From: CAZODA01 sp964578485
GTDB taxonomy: Bacteria > Bacteroidota > Bacteroidia > Bacteroidales > Marinilabiliaceae
Reading direction: 5' to 3'
DNA: 40,080 nt
NCBI GenBank assembly: GCA_964578485.1
Contig: CAZODA010000028.1
Location: 1 to 40,080, forward strand
The notes under the pieces were generated by a model. It worked only from the letters and a program-made list of their open reading frames with translations. It was not told the origin of the DNA and ran no database searches. Positions 17,301-25,075 of this stretch are shown in pieces; positions within the stretch are counted from its first letter, which is position 1, and each line of letters opens with the position of its first letter. The position numbers and the translations under genes were made by a program.

Positions 17301-18681
17301 ATGAAACAAAAGAATTTTCATTATTAGTTTGTGGATTTGCAACAGCGGGTATAAAGCGCGAAAAGGAACCATCTGCATGCATTTTGCATATGCCTCCACC
17401 CCATGTTCCTATCCACAAATCACCTGTTGAAATTTTAAGAATTTGGGTTACATAATCACTCGAAATTGAATTGTCATCAACAGGATCATAACGAAAGTGC
17501 ACAATTTTCTTTTCCTGTCTTAAATATTTATTCAAGCCACCGCCTGCAGTACCTATCCATAAAATATCGTCATCAGCAAATATTGAATTCACAGTACTTT
17601 CCGACAAGCTATTTTGATCGGTATCATCATGAGTTAAAAAATTAAACGATTTCTGATATAAAGAAAAATAATTGACACCTCCTTTTTCTGTTCCTATCCA
17701 CACATTTCCCTGATTATCTATATAAGTAAGATTAACGAAAATACTATTTAACGAAAAATCGGTAAGGGTTTTATAAGGCAAGGAAATAAAAGAATTTGTA
17801 TGAGGCTGATAAATATCAATACCTCCCAGCGTTGAAAGGTAAATAGTACCTTCCTCATCTTGATTAATATGATTTACCCGGTTGTGACTTAAACCATGAT
17901 CCGAAACAGGACTATAATTGTACCATTCATCCCGCCCTGTAGCAACATTATAAACAAAGGCACCATTAAATGTACTTCCTATCCAAAGATCTCCTTCCAA
18001 GCTTTCAAACAAGCTTAAAACAGATGCTGTTCCTAATGAAGGGTAGTCAAAAGGATATACAGTTTCTTTCCTTTCATCATAAACAAAAATTCCTGTATTA
18101 GTTCCTATCAAGATACTTCCATCCTTTTTCTGTAAAAAACAATTTACTGTATTAGCAAATATATCATCTTCTGCAATATCAAAATGAAACCATTGCCCAT
18201 TATTATTTTCCTTTGCCGGATACCTAAATACACCATAGCCTACTGTACCAACCCATAAATCGCCCTTATGATCAAGATATAGTGAGGCTATATTCACAGA
18301 TGCTAAACCTTGTAAAAGCTCAACTTTAGTAATAATTTCTTTATTGTAATCAAGGCAAGCCAAACCCTCCGATGTACCAATCCAAAGATAATTATCCCTG
18401 GTTTGCACTAAAGCATTAACCATATTGGAAGGAATATCGGGACTTCGGAAATTCACAAAATTATAACCATCAAAACGACTTAAACCATTGCCTGTTCCAA
18501 ACCACATAAAGCCAACATGATCTTGCATTATAGCATGAACAGTGTTTTGGGGCAAACCCTCATCAATAGTAAGATAACGGTAATGATAATTTAATTCGCA
18601 AATCGATGGCTTATTCCAAAACCATAGAAAAAAAATTAAAATAATAATTTTAAATGCCCTAATTGAAACTTGAATTTTCAT
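14347..18681 (-). CDS. Hybrid two-component system sensor-regulator (HTCS) of the PUL
   Basis: One-protein sensor and transcription factor that controls polysaccharide utilisation genes. After a signal anchor, residues about 30-700 form repeated propeller blades of the reg_prop type (GLPQNTVHAIMQDHVGFMWF and many LWIGT motifs). A Y_Y_Y domain (about 730-800, YSYRLEGVDREW) and a membrane helix near 815-835 follow. The kinase has His930 in NISHEFRTPLS and an ATPase domain with NLLSNAFKYTPEGG. The receiver has phospho-acceptor Asp1247 in ISDVMMPEMDG. An AraC-type DNA-binding domain closes the 1444-aa protein. The sensor faces the periplasm and in this class binds oligosaccharides directly. It lies between obg and the GH43 gene and is divergent from the latter, so the GH43-galM unit and the susCD operon are the likely targets. 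Confidence 0.95.
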   Translation of the reverse strand: MKIQVSIRAFKIIILIFFLWFWNKPSICELNYHYRYLTIDEGLPQNTVHAIMQDHVGFMWFGTGNGLSRFDGYNFVNFRSPDIPSNMVNALVQTRDNYLWIGTSEGLACLDYNKEIITKVELLQGLASVNIASLYLDHKGDLWVGTVGYGVFRYPAKENNNGQWFHFDIAEDDIFANTVNCFLQKKDGSILIGTNTGIFVYDERKETVYPFDYPSLGTASVLSLFESLEGDLWIGSTFNGAFVYNVATGRDEWYNYSPVSDHGLSHNRVNHINQDEEGTIYLSTLGGIDIYQPHTNSFISLPYKTLTDFSLNSIFVNLTYIDNQGNVWIGTEKGGVNYFSLYQKSFNFLTHDDTDQNSLSESTVNSIFADDDILWIGTAGGGLNKYLRQEKKIVHFRYDPVDDNSISSDYVTQILKISTGDLWIGTWGGGICKMHADGSFSRFIPAVANPQTNNENSFVSSLLYDDRGYLFIGTEGGLGIMDLHTEKFIIIDPAHNALAHIKEIGVLIKDSNNNIWAGTRNGLFKFSSESLDLDYDALYPERNLSVFRKNSRRNLPAELPGNFVSALLEDDNGNLWVGTHGDGLARFVKEGENILHIDYFTMSEGLSNNVIYSIEQDNFGYIWVSTDYGLSRINPSSSEIDIFFTDDGLLSNQFYWSASTKSASGELFFGNISGLNFFYPHLFPKYTYQPEVVLTGLRIYGEPIGVGTKRHGHDILDLSFSLSDEISLSYKDNMFSLEFSALDYFHPNKIRYSYRLEGVDREWINLSSDQRLASYSNLKGGKYLFRVKSTNSEGLWSNFERNLWITIRPPFWQTTWFLIGLLISIISGTIFYIRHHTKRLLLEKIKLSRMVSERTSQIESQNMQMREQALELQRVNRSLQKRKELIEGQKLELEDKNSEIILQRDQLISLNKEIESINQSRMKFFTNISHEFRTPLSLIISPVERLLKEIHLPGKAHEILMTVQRNARRLNILIDQLLQFRKIETGNFKTCIAHANFVAYVKEVFHAFDFVAQQRDIQYDFYNVMVDPMCWFDAEKVENILYNLLSNAFKYTPEGGNIKVVVGEQVLNSNGKIMSSLCIEVIDSGIGISDKQVERIFERFYQAGNGHGTRGFGIGLSLTRELVEALHGTIMLSKNENKGSHFIVTLPRNKEDLSGSEIIETPVFDNDELNVRVQALADNLLEIDYSWDGNKEEDKSKNKILVVEDNKELALFIANSLSDDYLVLVAENGKHGYETAKKEMPDIIISDVMMPEMDGIEMCRQIKNNLYTSHIPVIMLSAKALLDDQLYGIETGADDYISKPFNLDILYAKVKNMIEMRRKLRIMYAGSDELRPGHGKSETLDEKFLTRAYDILESSFANPEFNVEMFSKQMFVSRSLLYKKLKVLVDFSPNDFITIYRLKKSLPLLSSADMSINEVAYSVGFNDPKYFSRVFKKFYKKSPSEYFS

Positions 18682-19005
18682 ATAAAAACAATTTAAGTGG
18701 CATGAAATTCAGTAATTATCAATTTATCCTCATTAATTAACTTTATATCCACTTATCCCAAACAAATAGTAAATATTTTTATAATTCACATTCACTATTT
18801 TAGCTTTTGATGATACAATTCCTTTTTATTTTATACAATATAAGAAAATGCTGCAAGTATGAATTTACTTATTTTTTTTAATTAAAACATGGAAGTTTCA
18901 ACACTTTTCAGTGTATAAAAATATTCATAGGAATATAATTCCTTGCTCTTTATTTAGAGTTCCAACTAAATTATCCCGGATTAAACAACTAATATAATTT
19001 ATAAG
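18682..19005. other. Divergent regulatory gap between HTCS and GH43 genes
   Basis: 324 bp of AT-rich DNA separating the two divergent 5' ends. It must hold the promoters of both, but no exact TAnnTTTG box is visible. The closest are TAGCTTTTG at about 18812 on the plus strand (one T too many) and CAAATAGTA around 18765 as a minus-strand candidate. Imperfect -7 boxes would suit activator-dependent promoters. No ORF or strong hairpin is seen. Confidence 0.4.
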
Positions 19006-20490
19006 ATGAATACAAAGCTTACAACTAAAATAATTATAGCTACAAGCATTGTTTTGTTGCTATTGGTGAATTGTCAAGACAAAGCGTCTTCGCCTATATC
19101 CAAAAATCCTTATTTAGACGATTATTCAGCTATTACATCACTATCTAAGCGTCACCTCTGGGGCCCTGCCAATGTTCATGATCCTACTATAATAAAAAGT
19201 GGGGACTATTATTATGTTTACTCTACCGATGCTTATTATCAGAAAAATGACAAAGAATTTTATGATATAAATGAAGCAATAGGAAATATTCCGATACGAA
19301 GATCTAAAGATCTGGTAAATTGGGAGTTTTTAGGATGGGCACTTGACACCATTCCGAAAGAAGCTGTTGACCACATCCATAGTTTAACAGGTGGTAGTGG
19401 AGCAACAAATATTTGGGCTCCTTTTATTTTTAATTACCATGATAGCTATCGCCTTTATTATTCTGTATCAAGCTTTGGGGCAAATACTTCCTATATTGGG
19501 CTGGCTGAAGCCTTATCGCCGGAAGGACCATGGTACGATAAGGGTTGTGTTGTTAAAACAAGTCCTGACGATCCAATGAATGCAATTGACCCATCAGTAA
19601 TAAGCGATCATAAAACAGGAAGAATGTGGATGCATTATGGCAGCTATTTTGACGGCCTCTACTGTGTTGAGCTTAACCCTAATAACGGTTTTACATTAGC
19701 AGAAAATGATCTGGGACACCTTATAGCTACACGGGCTGACTATAAAACTCGAATTATTGAAGCACCGGAAATAATATACAATAAGGATCTTGATCAGTAC
19801 TTTTTATTTGTCTCCTATGAACCGCTTTTTACCTATTATAATATTAGGGTAGGACGATCGGATTCACCTGAAGGACCATTTTTCGATTTTTTTAATAATA
19901 ACATGGCGGATACTACAAATAATTTTCCTATTTTAACACATTCATATAGGTTCAATAATCATTCAGGCTGGTCGGGGAATGGCCATAATGCCATTTTGAA
20001 TGATAAAGGAAAATTTTTCATATTGCACCAGGGAAGACTCGCACCCGAAAATTTAATGATGATCCTACATATTAGGGAAATTAAATGGTTGCCCGAAGGT
20101 TGGCCGGTAGTATCGCCACAGAGATATGCGGGAGATTTTCCTGAACAGAATTATTCAAAAAAAGATATAGCAGGAAAGTGGGAAGTAATACATTTAAAGG
20201 ATCTGCCTGACCAGGAGGAGTTATGGCAGGGACAGATACCGCCGGGTGGCTGGTCATATAATGATGAAGCTTTTAACCGGTCGGAAATAATAACTTTCAG
20301 AAATGATGGAAGTATCAACTGTAAATATGCAAGTAGGTGGAATTTGGTAGAATCATTTCTTTTCCTTGATAATAGCTCTTGCGCTATTTTTTATGGATGG
20401 GATTGGGAAAATGAAAAACCTGCATTACTTTTTTCCGGAATACTACCGGATGGAACAGGAATATGGGGAAAAAAATTAAGTGACAAATAA
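19006..20490 (+). CDS. GH43 lipoprotein, probable endo-1,5-alpha-L-arabinanase
   Basis: Glycoside hydrolase family 43 five-bladed propeller enzyme. The lipobox LLLVNC with Cys23 predicts a lipid-anchored, possibly surface-exposed protein. The catalytic base is Asp59 in NVHDPTII, the pKa-modulating Asp195 is in AIDPSVI, and the general acid is Glu252 in IEAPEI; these are the three acidic residues of GH43. Other arabinanase-like features are NIWAPFIF, HYGSYFDGLY and WSGNGHNAI. A C-terminal beta domain (about 390-494, starting DIAGKWEVIHL) resembles the extra domain of large endo-arabinanases. Length 494 aa. It is transcribed divergently from the HTCS and followed by galM after 29 bp. Endo-arabinanase is the best call; an arabinofuranosidase is the alternative. 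Confidence 0.82.
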   Translation: MNTKLTTKIIIATSIVLLLLVNCQDKASSPISKNPYLDDYSAITSLSKRHLWGPANVHDPTIIKSGDYYYVYSTDAYYQKNDKEFYDINEAIGNIPIRRSKDLVNWEFLGWALDTIPKEAVDHIHSLTGGSGATNIWAPFIFNYHDSYRLYYSVSSFGANTSYIGLAEALSPEGPWYDKGCVVKTSPDDPMNAIDPSVISDHKTGRMWMHYGSYFDGLYCVELNPNNGFTLAENDLGHLIATRADYKTRIIEAPEIIYNKDLDQYFLFVSYEPLFTYYNIRVGRSDSPEGPFFDFFNNNMADTTNNFPILTHSYRFNNHSGWSGNGHNAILNDKGKFFILHQGRLAPENLMMILHIREIKWLPEGWPVVSPQRYAGDFPEQNYSKKDIAGKWEVIHLKDLPDQEELWQGQIPPGGWSYNDEAFNRSEIITFRNDGSINCKYASRWNLVESFLFLDNSSCAIFYGWDWENEKPALLFSGILPDGTGIWGKKLSDK

Positions 20491-20519
20491 ACTCAAATAC
20501 TAACTAAATTTATAAGATC

Positions 20520-21641
20520 GTGAAAAATAAACATGCCATTTTTTTTATGCCTCTCCTTCTGTTATTTATTGGAATTTCTACATCCTGCAGTGATGTTAAA
20601 AAGATTTCAAAAAATATTACTGTACAAAATTTTGGACAGCTAGAGACCGGAGAATCTGTTTCACTCTATACTTTAACAGGTTCAACAGGAATAGAAGTTA
20701 AAATAATGACCTATGGAGCAGCTATAACATCTATCAAAACTCCTGATAAGGAGGGAGATATGACAAATGTCACCTTAGGTTTTGATAGTCTTGATCCATA
20801 CCTTGAAGGAACACCCTTTTTTGGTGCAACAATAGGGCGTTATGGTAACCGTATTGCAAAAGGTGAATTCACCTTAAATGATGAAACGTTTTCGTTGGCA
20901 ACAAATGATGGCCCAAATCATCTTCATGGTGGCAATATAGGCTTTGATAAGGTAATATGGAAGGCTGAACCTGTATTGGATTCCAAAAACCCGGGTTTAA
21001 AGTTAAGTTATTTAAGTGTTGACGGAGAGGAAGGTTACCCCGGTAATCTTGATGTTACCGTTATTTTTACCTTGGAAGAAAATGACTTGAAAATTTTCTA
21101 CCAAGCCGAAAGCGATAAAGCTACACCTGTAAATTTAACTAACCATACCTACTATAATCTGGCAGGAAAAGGAGACATTCTCGACCATCAGCTAACTATT
21201 AATGCACCTTATTATACGCCCGTTGACAACAGCTTAATACCAACAGGCGAATTACTTGAAGTTGAGAATACACCCTTTGATTTTGTTTACAACCAATATA
21301 TAGGGGCGCGCATAAATCAAATCCCGGGGGGCTATGATCATAATTATGTGCTTGCACCAAATACAGGAGAAGGTTTAAATTTTGCTGCTAAGGTTAAAGA
21401 CCCTGAAAGTGGAAGAACTATGGAAGTTTATACCACAGAACCGGGAATTCAATTTTATTCAGGGAATTTTTTAGACGGTAGCTTAGTAAGTGGAGATAGA
21501 GTGTTTGGTAAGCACTCAGGATTATGCCTTGAAACTCAACACTTCCCCGATTCACCAAATAAACCGAATTTTCCTTCAACAATATTACTGCCGGGAGAAG
21601 TTTATGAAACTACCACAGTAATGAAATTTGGTGTTGAATAA
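20520..21641 (+). CDS. galM: Aldose 1-epimerase (mutarotase), lipoprotein
   Basis: Interconverts alpha and beta anomers of aldoses. Family landmarks are FGATIGRYGNRIAKG, NHLHGG with His134 and His136, LTNHTYYNLAG with His209, and the catalytic Glu338 in LCLETQHFPDSPN. A lipoprotein signal (LLLFIGISTSC, Cys23) puts it in the periplasm or membrane-attached, unlike cytoplasmic GalM. Start codon is GTG at 20520, chosen because it gives a complete lipoprotein signal. It lies 29 bp after the GH43 gene and probably acts on arabinose or galactose released by the locus. The stop codon overlaps the first copy of the 30-bp direct repeat. Confidence 0.9.
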   Translation: MKNKHAIFFMPLLLLFIGISTSCSDVKKISKNITVQNFGQLETGESVSLYTLTGSTGIEVKIMTYGAAITSIKTPDKEGDMTNVTLGFDSLDPYLEGTPFFGATIGRYGNRIAKGEFTLNDETFSLATNDGPNHLHGGNIGFDKVIWKAEPVLDSKNPGLKLSYLSVDGEEGYPGNLDVTVIFTLEENDLKIFYQAESDKATPVNLTNHTYYNLAGKGDILDHQLTINAPYYTPVDNSLIPTGELLEVENTPFDFVYNQYIGARINQIPGGYDHNYVLAPNTGEGLNFAAKVKDPESGRTMEVYTTEPGIQFYSGNFLDGSLVSGDRVFGKHSGLCLETQHFPDSPNKPNFPSTILLPGEVYETTTVMKFGVE

Positions 21642-21669
21642 AAAAACAAATAATAACGAAAAGAACAAT
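21640..21669. repeat. 30-bp direct repeat, left copy
   Basis: A 7-A run, C, then AAATAATAACGAAAAGAACAAT. It is identical over all 30 bases to 24990-25019. It starts within the galM stop codon and ends directly before the hairpin at 21671. The two copies enclose the IS remnant and the S41 gene, as expected of a target-site duplication or a repeat created by recombination. Confidence 0.95.
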
Positions 21670-22620
21670 GAGGCTGTCCAAAAAGTTGGGCAGCCTTCTT
21701 TTATGCTTTTTTTCATGTATTTAACTGCCGGAGGCCTTGTTTAATATTTTGATTTTAATACATTGAGCATGCAATTCAATTGGTATGAAAAAAGTTGTTT
21801 TTGAGTCTCCACCCTCTTGTTCCCAGAACTTTTTCCTGAGAAAACATTTAACAAAATACCAAAAAAATCATCCTGTACGGTTAATTGATATGCTGGTAAA
21901 TCAACTAGATATATCTGATATTATTACGACATAAAAAGGTGGTGGCACATCATCATATCATCCTCGCATGATGATTAAGATTCTGTTTTATGGATGCTTG
22001 TCAAATTTTAATTCTTGGCGTAAAATAGCTAAAGTCTTAACAGAGAATATCCACTTTATGTATCTTGCCGGCAACAGCATTCCTGATTTTAGAACTATTA
22101 ATAATTTTAGGAATAGAAAACTAAAGAATAGGATACAGAAACTATTTTCAGAGCTTGTGGTATTATTAATAAGCCAGGGGTATGTAAGCCTTGATGTACA
22201 GTATATTGACAGATGCAAAATAGAGTCGGCACCTGTGCGTTACACCTTTGTGTGGCGTGGTTCGCTTGAAAAAGAACAAAGTAAAGTTAGAGGCAAAAAT
22301 TAATAAAGTTTTATCAGAAATTGAATCTGCAATAAGGTCTGATAGCCAAGATCTTAATAAGGAAGAACTTCCCAAGCCAATCAATAGTGACGAGCTTAAA
22401 GAAAAACTATCGGAAATAAATAAGAGACTTAAAGAACCAACAAAATAACAATCTATTTTACAATTTCGAGCATGATTTTTTTGGTTGTCCCATCGGGCAA
22501 TGGATGATAAATGTGGGTGAGGGCAAAAGAATATCAGGAACCGGATATGAATCTAAGACTACTTATTATAAGGCAATTAACTGCAATGGCTGTCCATTAC
22601 GAAGTCTTAACCACAAACCA
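21670..22620 (+). mobile_element. Degenerate IS1182-like insertion sequence remnant
   Basis: The left end GAGGCTGTCC... folds with GGGCAGCCT (stem 21671-21679/21688-21696), a pattern common at Bacteroidota IS ends. The transposase frame runs from ATG 21785 and resembles IS1182-family transposases: HPRMMIKILFYGCLSN, ENIHFMYLAGNSIPDFRTIN, YVSLDVQYIDRCKIES and YTFVWRGSLEK, then ESAIRSDSQDLNKEELPKPI and the C-terminal GTGYESKTTYYKAINCNGCPL. It is dead: a TAA lies in frame after SDIITT, there is a +1 frameshift near 22273, an internal part is missing between LKEPTK (22445) and about 22470, and the right end is lost near 22610, where S41 coding sequence begins. Confidence 0.82.
21671..21703 (+). 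terminator. Hairpin after galM, possible terminator
   Basis: A 9-bp stem with one G-U wobble (21671-21679 with 21688-21696), loop of 8 nt, followed by TCTTTTATGC. It could end galM transcription but probably belongs to the IS end, so any terminator role would be acquired. Confidence 0.45.
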
Positions 22621-24714
22621 AATGATGCCTACAACAAGGCACAATACTGTAAAGCCAATTAAAATAAACATTAAACACCTGTTCTTTTGGATGCTTGTAT
22701 CAAGATTTAAGGCATTTTTCGATTTTTGTAATCTATCTAAATCTGCGACATTACTTTTTTCACCAAACTTATCTATTAAAGCCAAGGTATAATTTAGTGT
22801 AGTATCATTTTTGCAGGTAAATTCTTCCAAAGTAAAGTTTACGGGATAATCGGGTAAGACCCCACGTCCCCATGGGATATTGGAGTTCCCAACAGAATCG
22901 AATACGCATTTTACAAGGGGCATACGTAAATACAGCCCTGTATTAGCTAATCTAACATCTACGTTTTTCACTGCATTCATTTGATAATAAGTCGAACCGG
23001 TTTCCCTGCCAACAATTAAGCCCCTGCAATATTTATGCACTAAAGCGGCAAACCGCGTTGCATCCGAATAAGATCTCTCGTTTGTAATAACATAAATATT
23101 CCCATCAAAATGGATGCTGTCATTTGGATAATGTTCTTGTTCTTCTAAATAATAACCCGGCTTACCTTCTATAGCTTTGTAATCCATAAAGATATTCCTC
23201 TCTCCCTCCGGATAATTTGTGCTATATTTAAAAAACTTATAAGTATCATTTTGATTTACCATGGTCCATAAAAACGTTTTGTAAGGCTTTTGTGCTATAA
23301 GTTCATAAACAAAATCGGAAGAATTGCCTCCCATGTTATTTCTAACATCAATTATCAGATTATGAAAGGAAGAATCACGTATTTCTTTTATAAAGTCAGC
23401 AATATCATCCTTTTCCATTTCATTTAAACTAAAAGTGTTTAAATCTAATAATGCAGTTTTTTCATTAAGCTTTTTAGTTTGAAAATTAAAATTAGGCATT
23501 CTCATGTATTTGCTCCAATCCGGAACATACATTATGCATCCTTTCGTATTTCTATATGGAAAGCTCTTTTTAGTTCCGTCTGAAAAGGTAAGTGTGTATA
23601 TGTCCTCATCTTTTAAAGGATGATGATTGAAATAATAAATCCAGAAAACAGTAAGTAATTTAAAATCTTTTTGACTTTCAATGTATCCTTCCTGATCAAT
23701 ATAATTAGTTTTTTCAATTTTATTTAATAGAAAATTAGCATTAATTCCGTTTATTTCAACAATTCTTTTGCCAATATATTCTTTATATTTAGTCGTTGAT
23801 CTGATAACCACAAGGCTGTCGTTGAGCCAACCAAAACAAACCGATGGTTGTGAGGTGGCTTGAGTTTCTTCCTCATTTTTGTTTACAAGCATTGTGTGGC
23901 TATCTTTGATTGAGGCAATTAAAGGATAGATTAACTCATAAAACTCACCTGAGGACAAGGGTGTCTTTATTAAATTATTGATTTCATTGAATTTTTTATC
24001 CAAACTATCTTTCGAAACGTAATCATATAATCCGGGATGACCTTCTTCCAGCGATTCCTTTAGTATAGTAAAAGCTTCCTTTAGTTCTTCCGGAGGGTAT
24101 TTGGTTAATGGGTCTGGTTTTTTATAAGGTATAAAACTGCTTTTAATCCCGAATGGAGTCATTGGGTCAGCTGCAATGCCATTTTTAAGGCGGCTTACCT
24201 GTAAACAAGGTTCAGAAATAGCATGGTAGCAATAATCTATGCTACCAATAATTTCTCCCCTTTTAATTGTATAGCCGGTTTTTATTTTTTTTAGAGGCTT
24301 AATTCCCAGATAGTAAAAAAGTCCGCTATCGGTTTTAAGACCTACGTAAATGTTAATGTTTTTGGGGTCAATTCGTTCCTTTTTTTCTTTCCAATGTTCA
24401 CTTGCTATGGTCTCCCTGATGTTTTCATCTGTTCCCTCTTTATGTGTAAAAGTTAAGTTAGAGTATAGCGATGTTTGAAATTGATAATACCAAACTGTTA
24501 TCGTGGCATCACTTGGGGCTATAACTAATGAACCTTCCTTTGCAGTAATAAATAAATCTGAAAAATTGTATTCCTCGCTTATCATATCCTGCGGTTTATA
24601 CATTATTCCTTCGCCGGCTTTTTGCCCTTGGATGGGCCATAAGTAAACTTCTTCCCGGCTATAAACAGTAAGACATAAAAATGTCAAACACATAATAGTT
24701 GAATACAATTTCAT
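22597..24714 (-). CDS. S41 family peptidase with inactive M23-like N-terminal domain
   Basis: Signal peptide at 1-19. Residues about 25-190 resemble an M23/LytM beta fold (GYTIKRGEIIGSIDYCYHA, LQVSRLKNGIAADP), but the zinc ligands HxxxD and HxH are absent, so this part is probably a binding module. After a linker comes an S41 core: helical bundle with LKESLEEGHPGLYDY and LIASIKDSHTML, and a PDZ-like segment (VVEINGINANFLL equivalent near 340). The catalytic part has NLIIDVRNNMGG and NERSYSDATRFAAL with Ser550 as the likely nucleophile. A C-terminal membrane helix (MFILIGFTVLCLVVGIIWFV) ends the protein. The last few codons lie in IS-derived sequence, so the natural C-terminus may be altered. 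Substrate unknown; no link to the PUL is evident. Confidence 0.75.
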   Translation of the reverse strand: MKLYSTIMCLTFLCLTVYSREEVYLWPIQGQKAGEGIMYKPQDMISEEYNFSDLFITAKEGSLVIAPSDATITVWYYQFQTSLYSNLTFTHKEGTDENIRETIASEHWKEKKERIDPKNINIYVGLKTDSGLFYYLGIKPLKKIKTGYTIKRGEIIGSIDYCYHAISEPCLQVSRLKNGIAADPMTPFGIKSSFIPYKKPDPLTKYPPEELKEAFTILKESLEEGHPGLYDYVSKDSLDKKFNEINNLIKTPLSSGEFYELIYPLIASIKDSHTMLVNKNEEETQATSQPSVCFGWLNDSLVVIRSTTKYKEYIGKRIVEINGINANFLLNKIEKTNYIDQEGYIESQKDFKLLTVFWIYYFNHHPLKDEDIYTLTFSDGTKKSFPYRNTKGCIMYVPDWSKYMRMPNFNFQTKKLNEKTALLDLNTFSLNEMEKDDIADFIKEIRDSSFHNLIIDVRNNMGGNSSDFVYELIAQKPYKTFLWTMVNQNDTYKFFKYSTNYPEGERNIFMDYKAIEGKPGYYLEEQEHYPNDSIHFDGNIYVITNERSYSDATRFAALVHKYCRGLIVGRETGSTYYQMNAVKNVDVRLANTGLYLRMPLVKCVFDSVGNSNIPWGRGVLPDYPVNFTLEEFTCKNDTTLNYTLALIDKFGEKSNVADLDRLQKSKNALNLDTSIQKNRCLMFILIGFTVLCLVVGIIWFVVKTS

Positions 24715-24989
24715 AGTTTCGTTATTTTAATACAAGGTACTTCATTATTTTATTAAAAAGAAGTGGCCCCTCCCTAAAAAACTAATGCTTTCTGATATGT
24801 TTTCTTCAAAAATCTTGCTGTTTTGATAACCATGGCATATAGTTGAAGCATTCAAGTTATCCCTTGAAAAACACATTGCATACATCTGTCAGCAACATAA
24901 CAGTTATAACATTGTTTCCGTACATAATCTAAATTAATGTTATGCATTTTCGTAATGCTTTCAAAAATTAGAGAAAAACTCAAGGAAGG
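24715..24989. other. Upstream region of the S41 gene
   Basis: 275 bp of AT-rich sequence. It contains an 8-bp inverted repeat ATAACATT (24906-24913) and AATGTTAT (24936-24943). No promoter consensus, ORF or IS-like terminal repeat matching the left end at 21670 is visible before the second 30-bp repeat. Confidence 0.4.
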
Positions 24990-25019
24990 AAAAAAACAAA
25001 TAATAACGAAAAGAACAAT
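24990..25019. repeat. 30-bp direct repeat, right copy
   Basis: Identical to 21640-21669. On the minus strand it reads as a T-rich stretch (ATTGTTCTTTTCG...) directly after the susD terminator hairpin, so it supplies the terminator's tail. That suggests this was the original galM-susD junction before duplication. Confidence 0.95.
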
Positions 25020-25047
25020 CCCGAATAATCTTTATTGATTATTCGGG
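25020..25047 (-). terminator. Terminator of the susCD operon
   Basis: A perfect 11-bp stem CCCGAATAATC (25020-25030) with GATTATTCGGG (25037-25047) and a 6-nt loop. It begins 28 bp beyond the susD stop and is followed on the minus strand by ATTGTTCTTTT. This is the strongest terminator in the window. Confidence 0.85.
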
Positions 25048-25075
25048 ATTGGACTTTCATAGCAATTAGGCAATA

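Noticed and set aside
22511..22792. 93-codon plus-strand frame downstream of the IS
   Set aside because: It combines out-of-frame IS sequence with the antisense of the S41 gene; the IS frame proper encodes the Cys-rich transposase tail.
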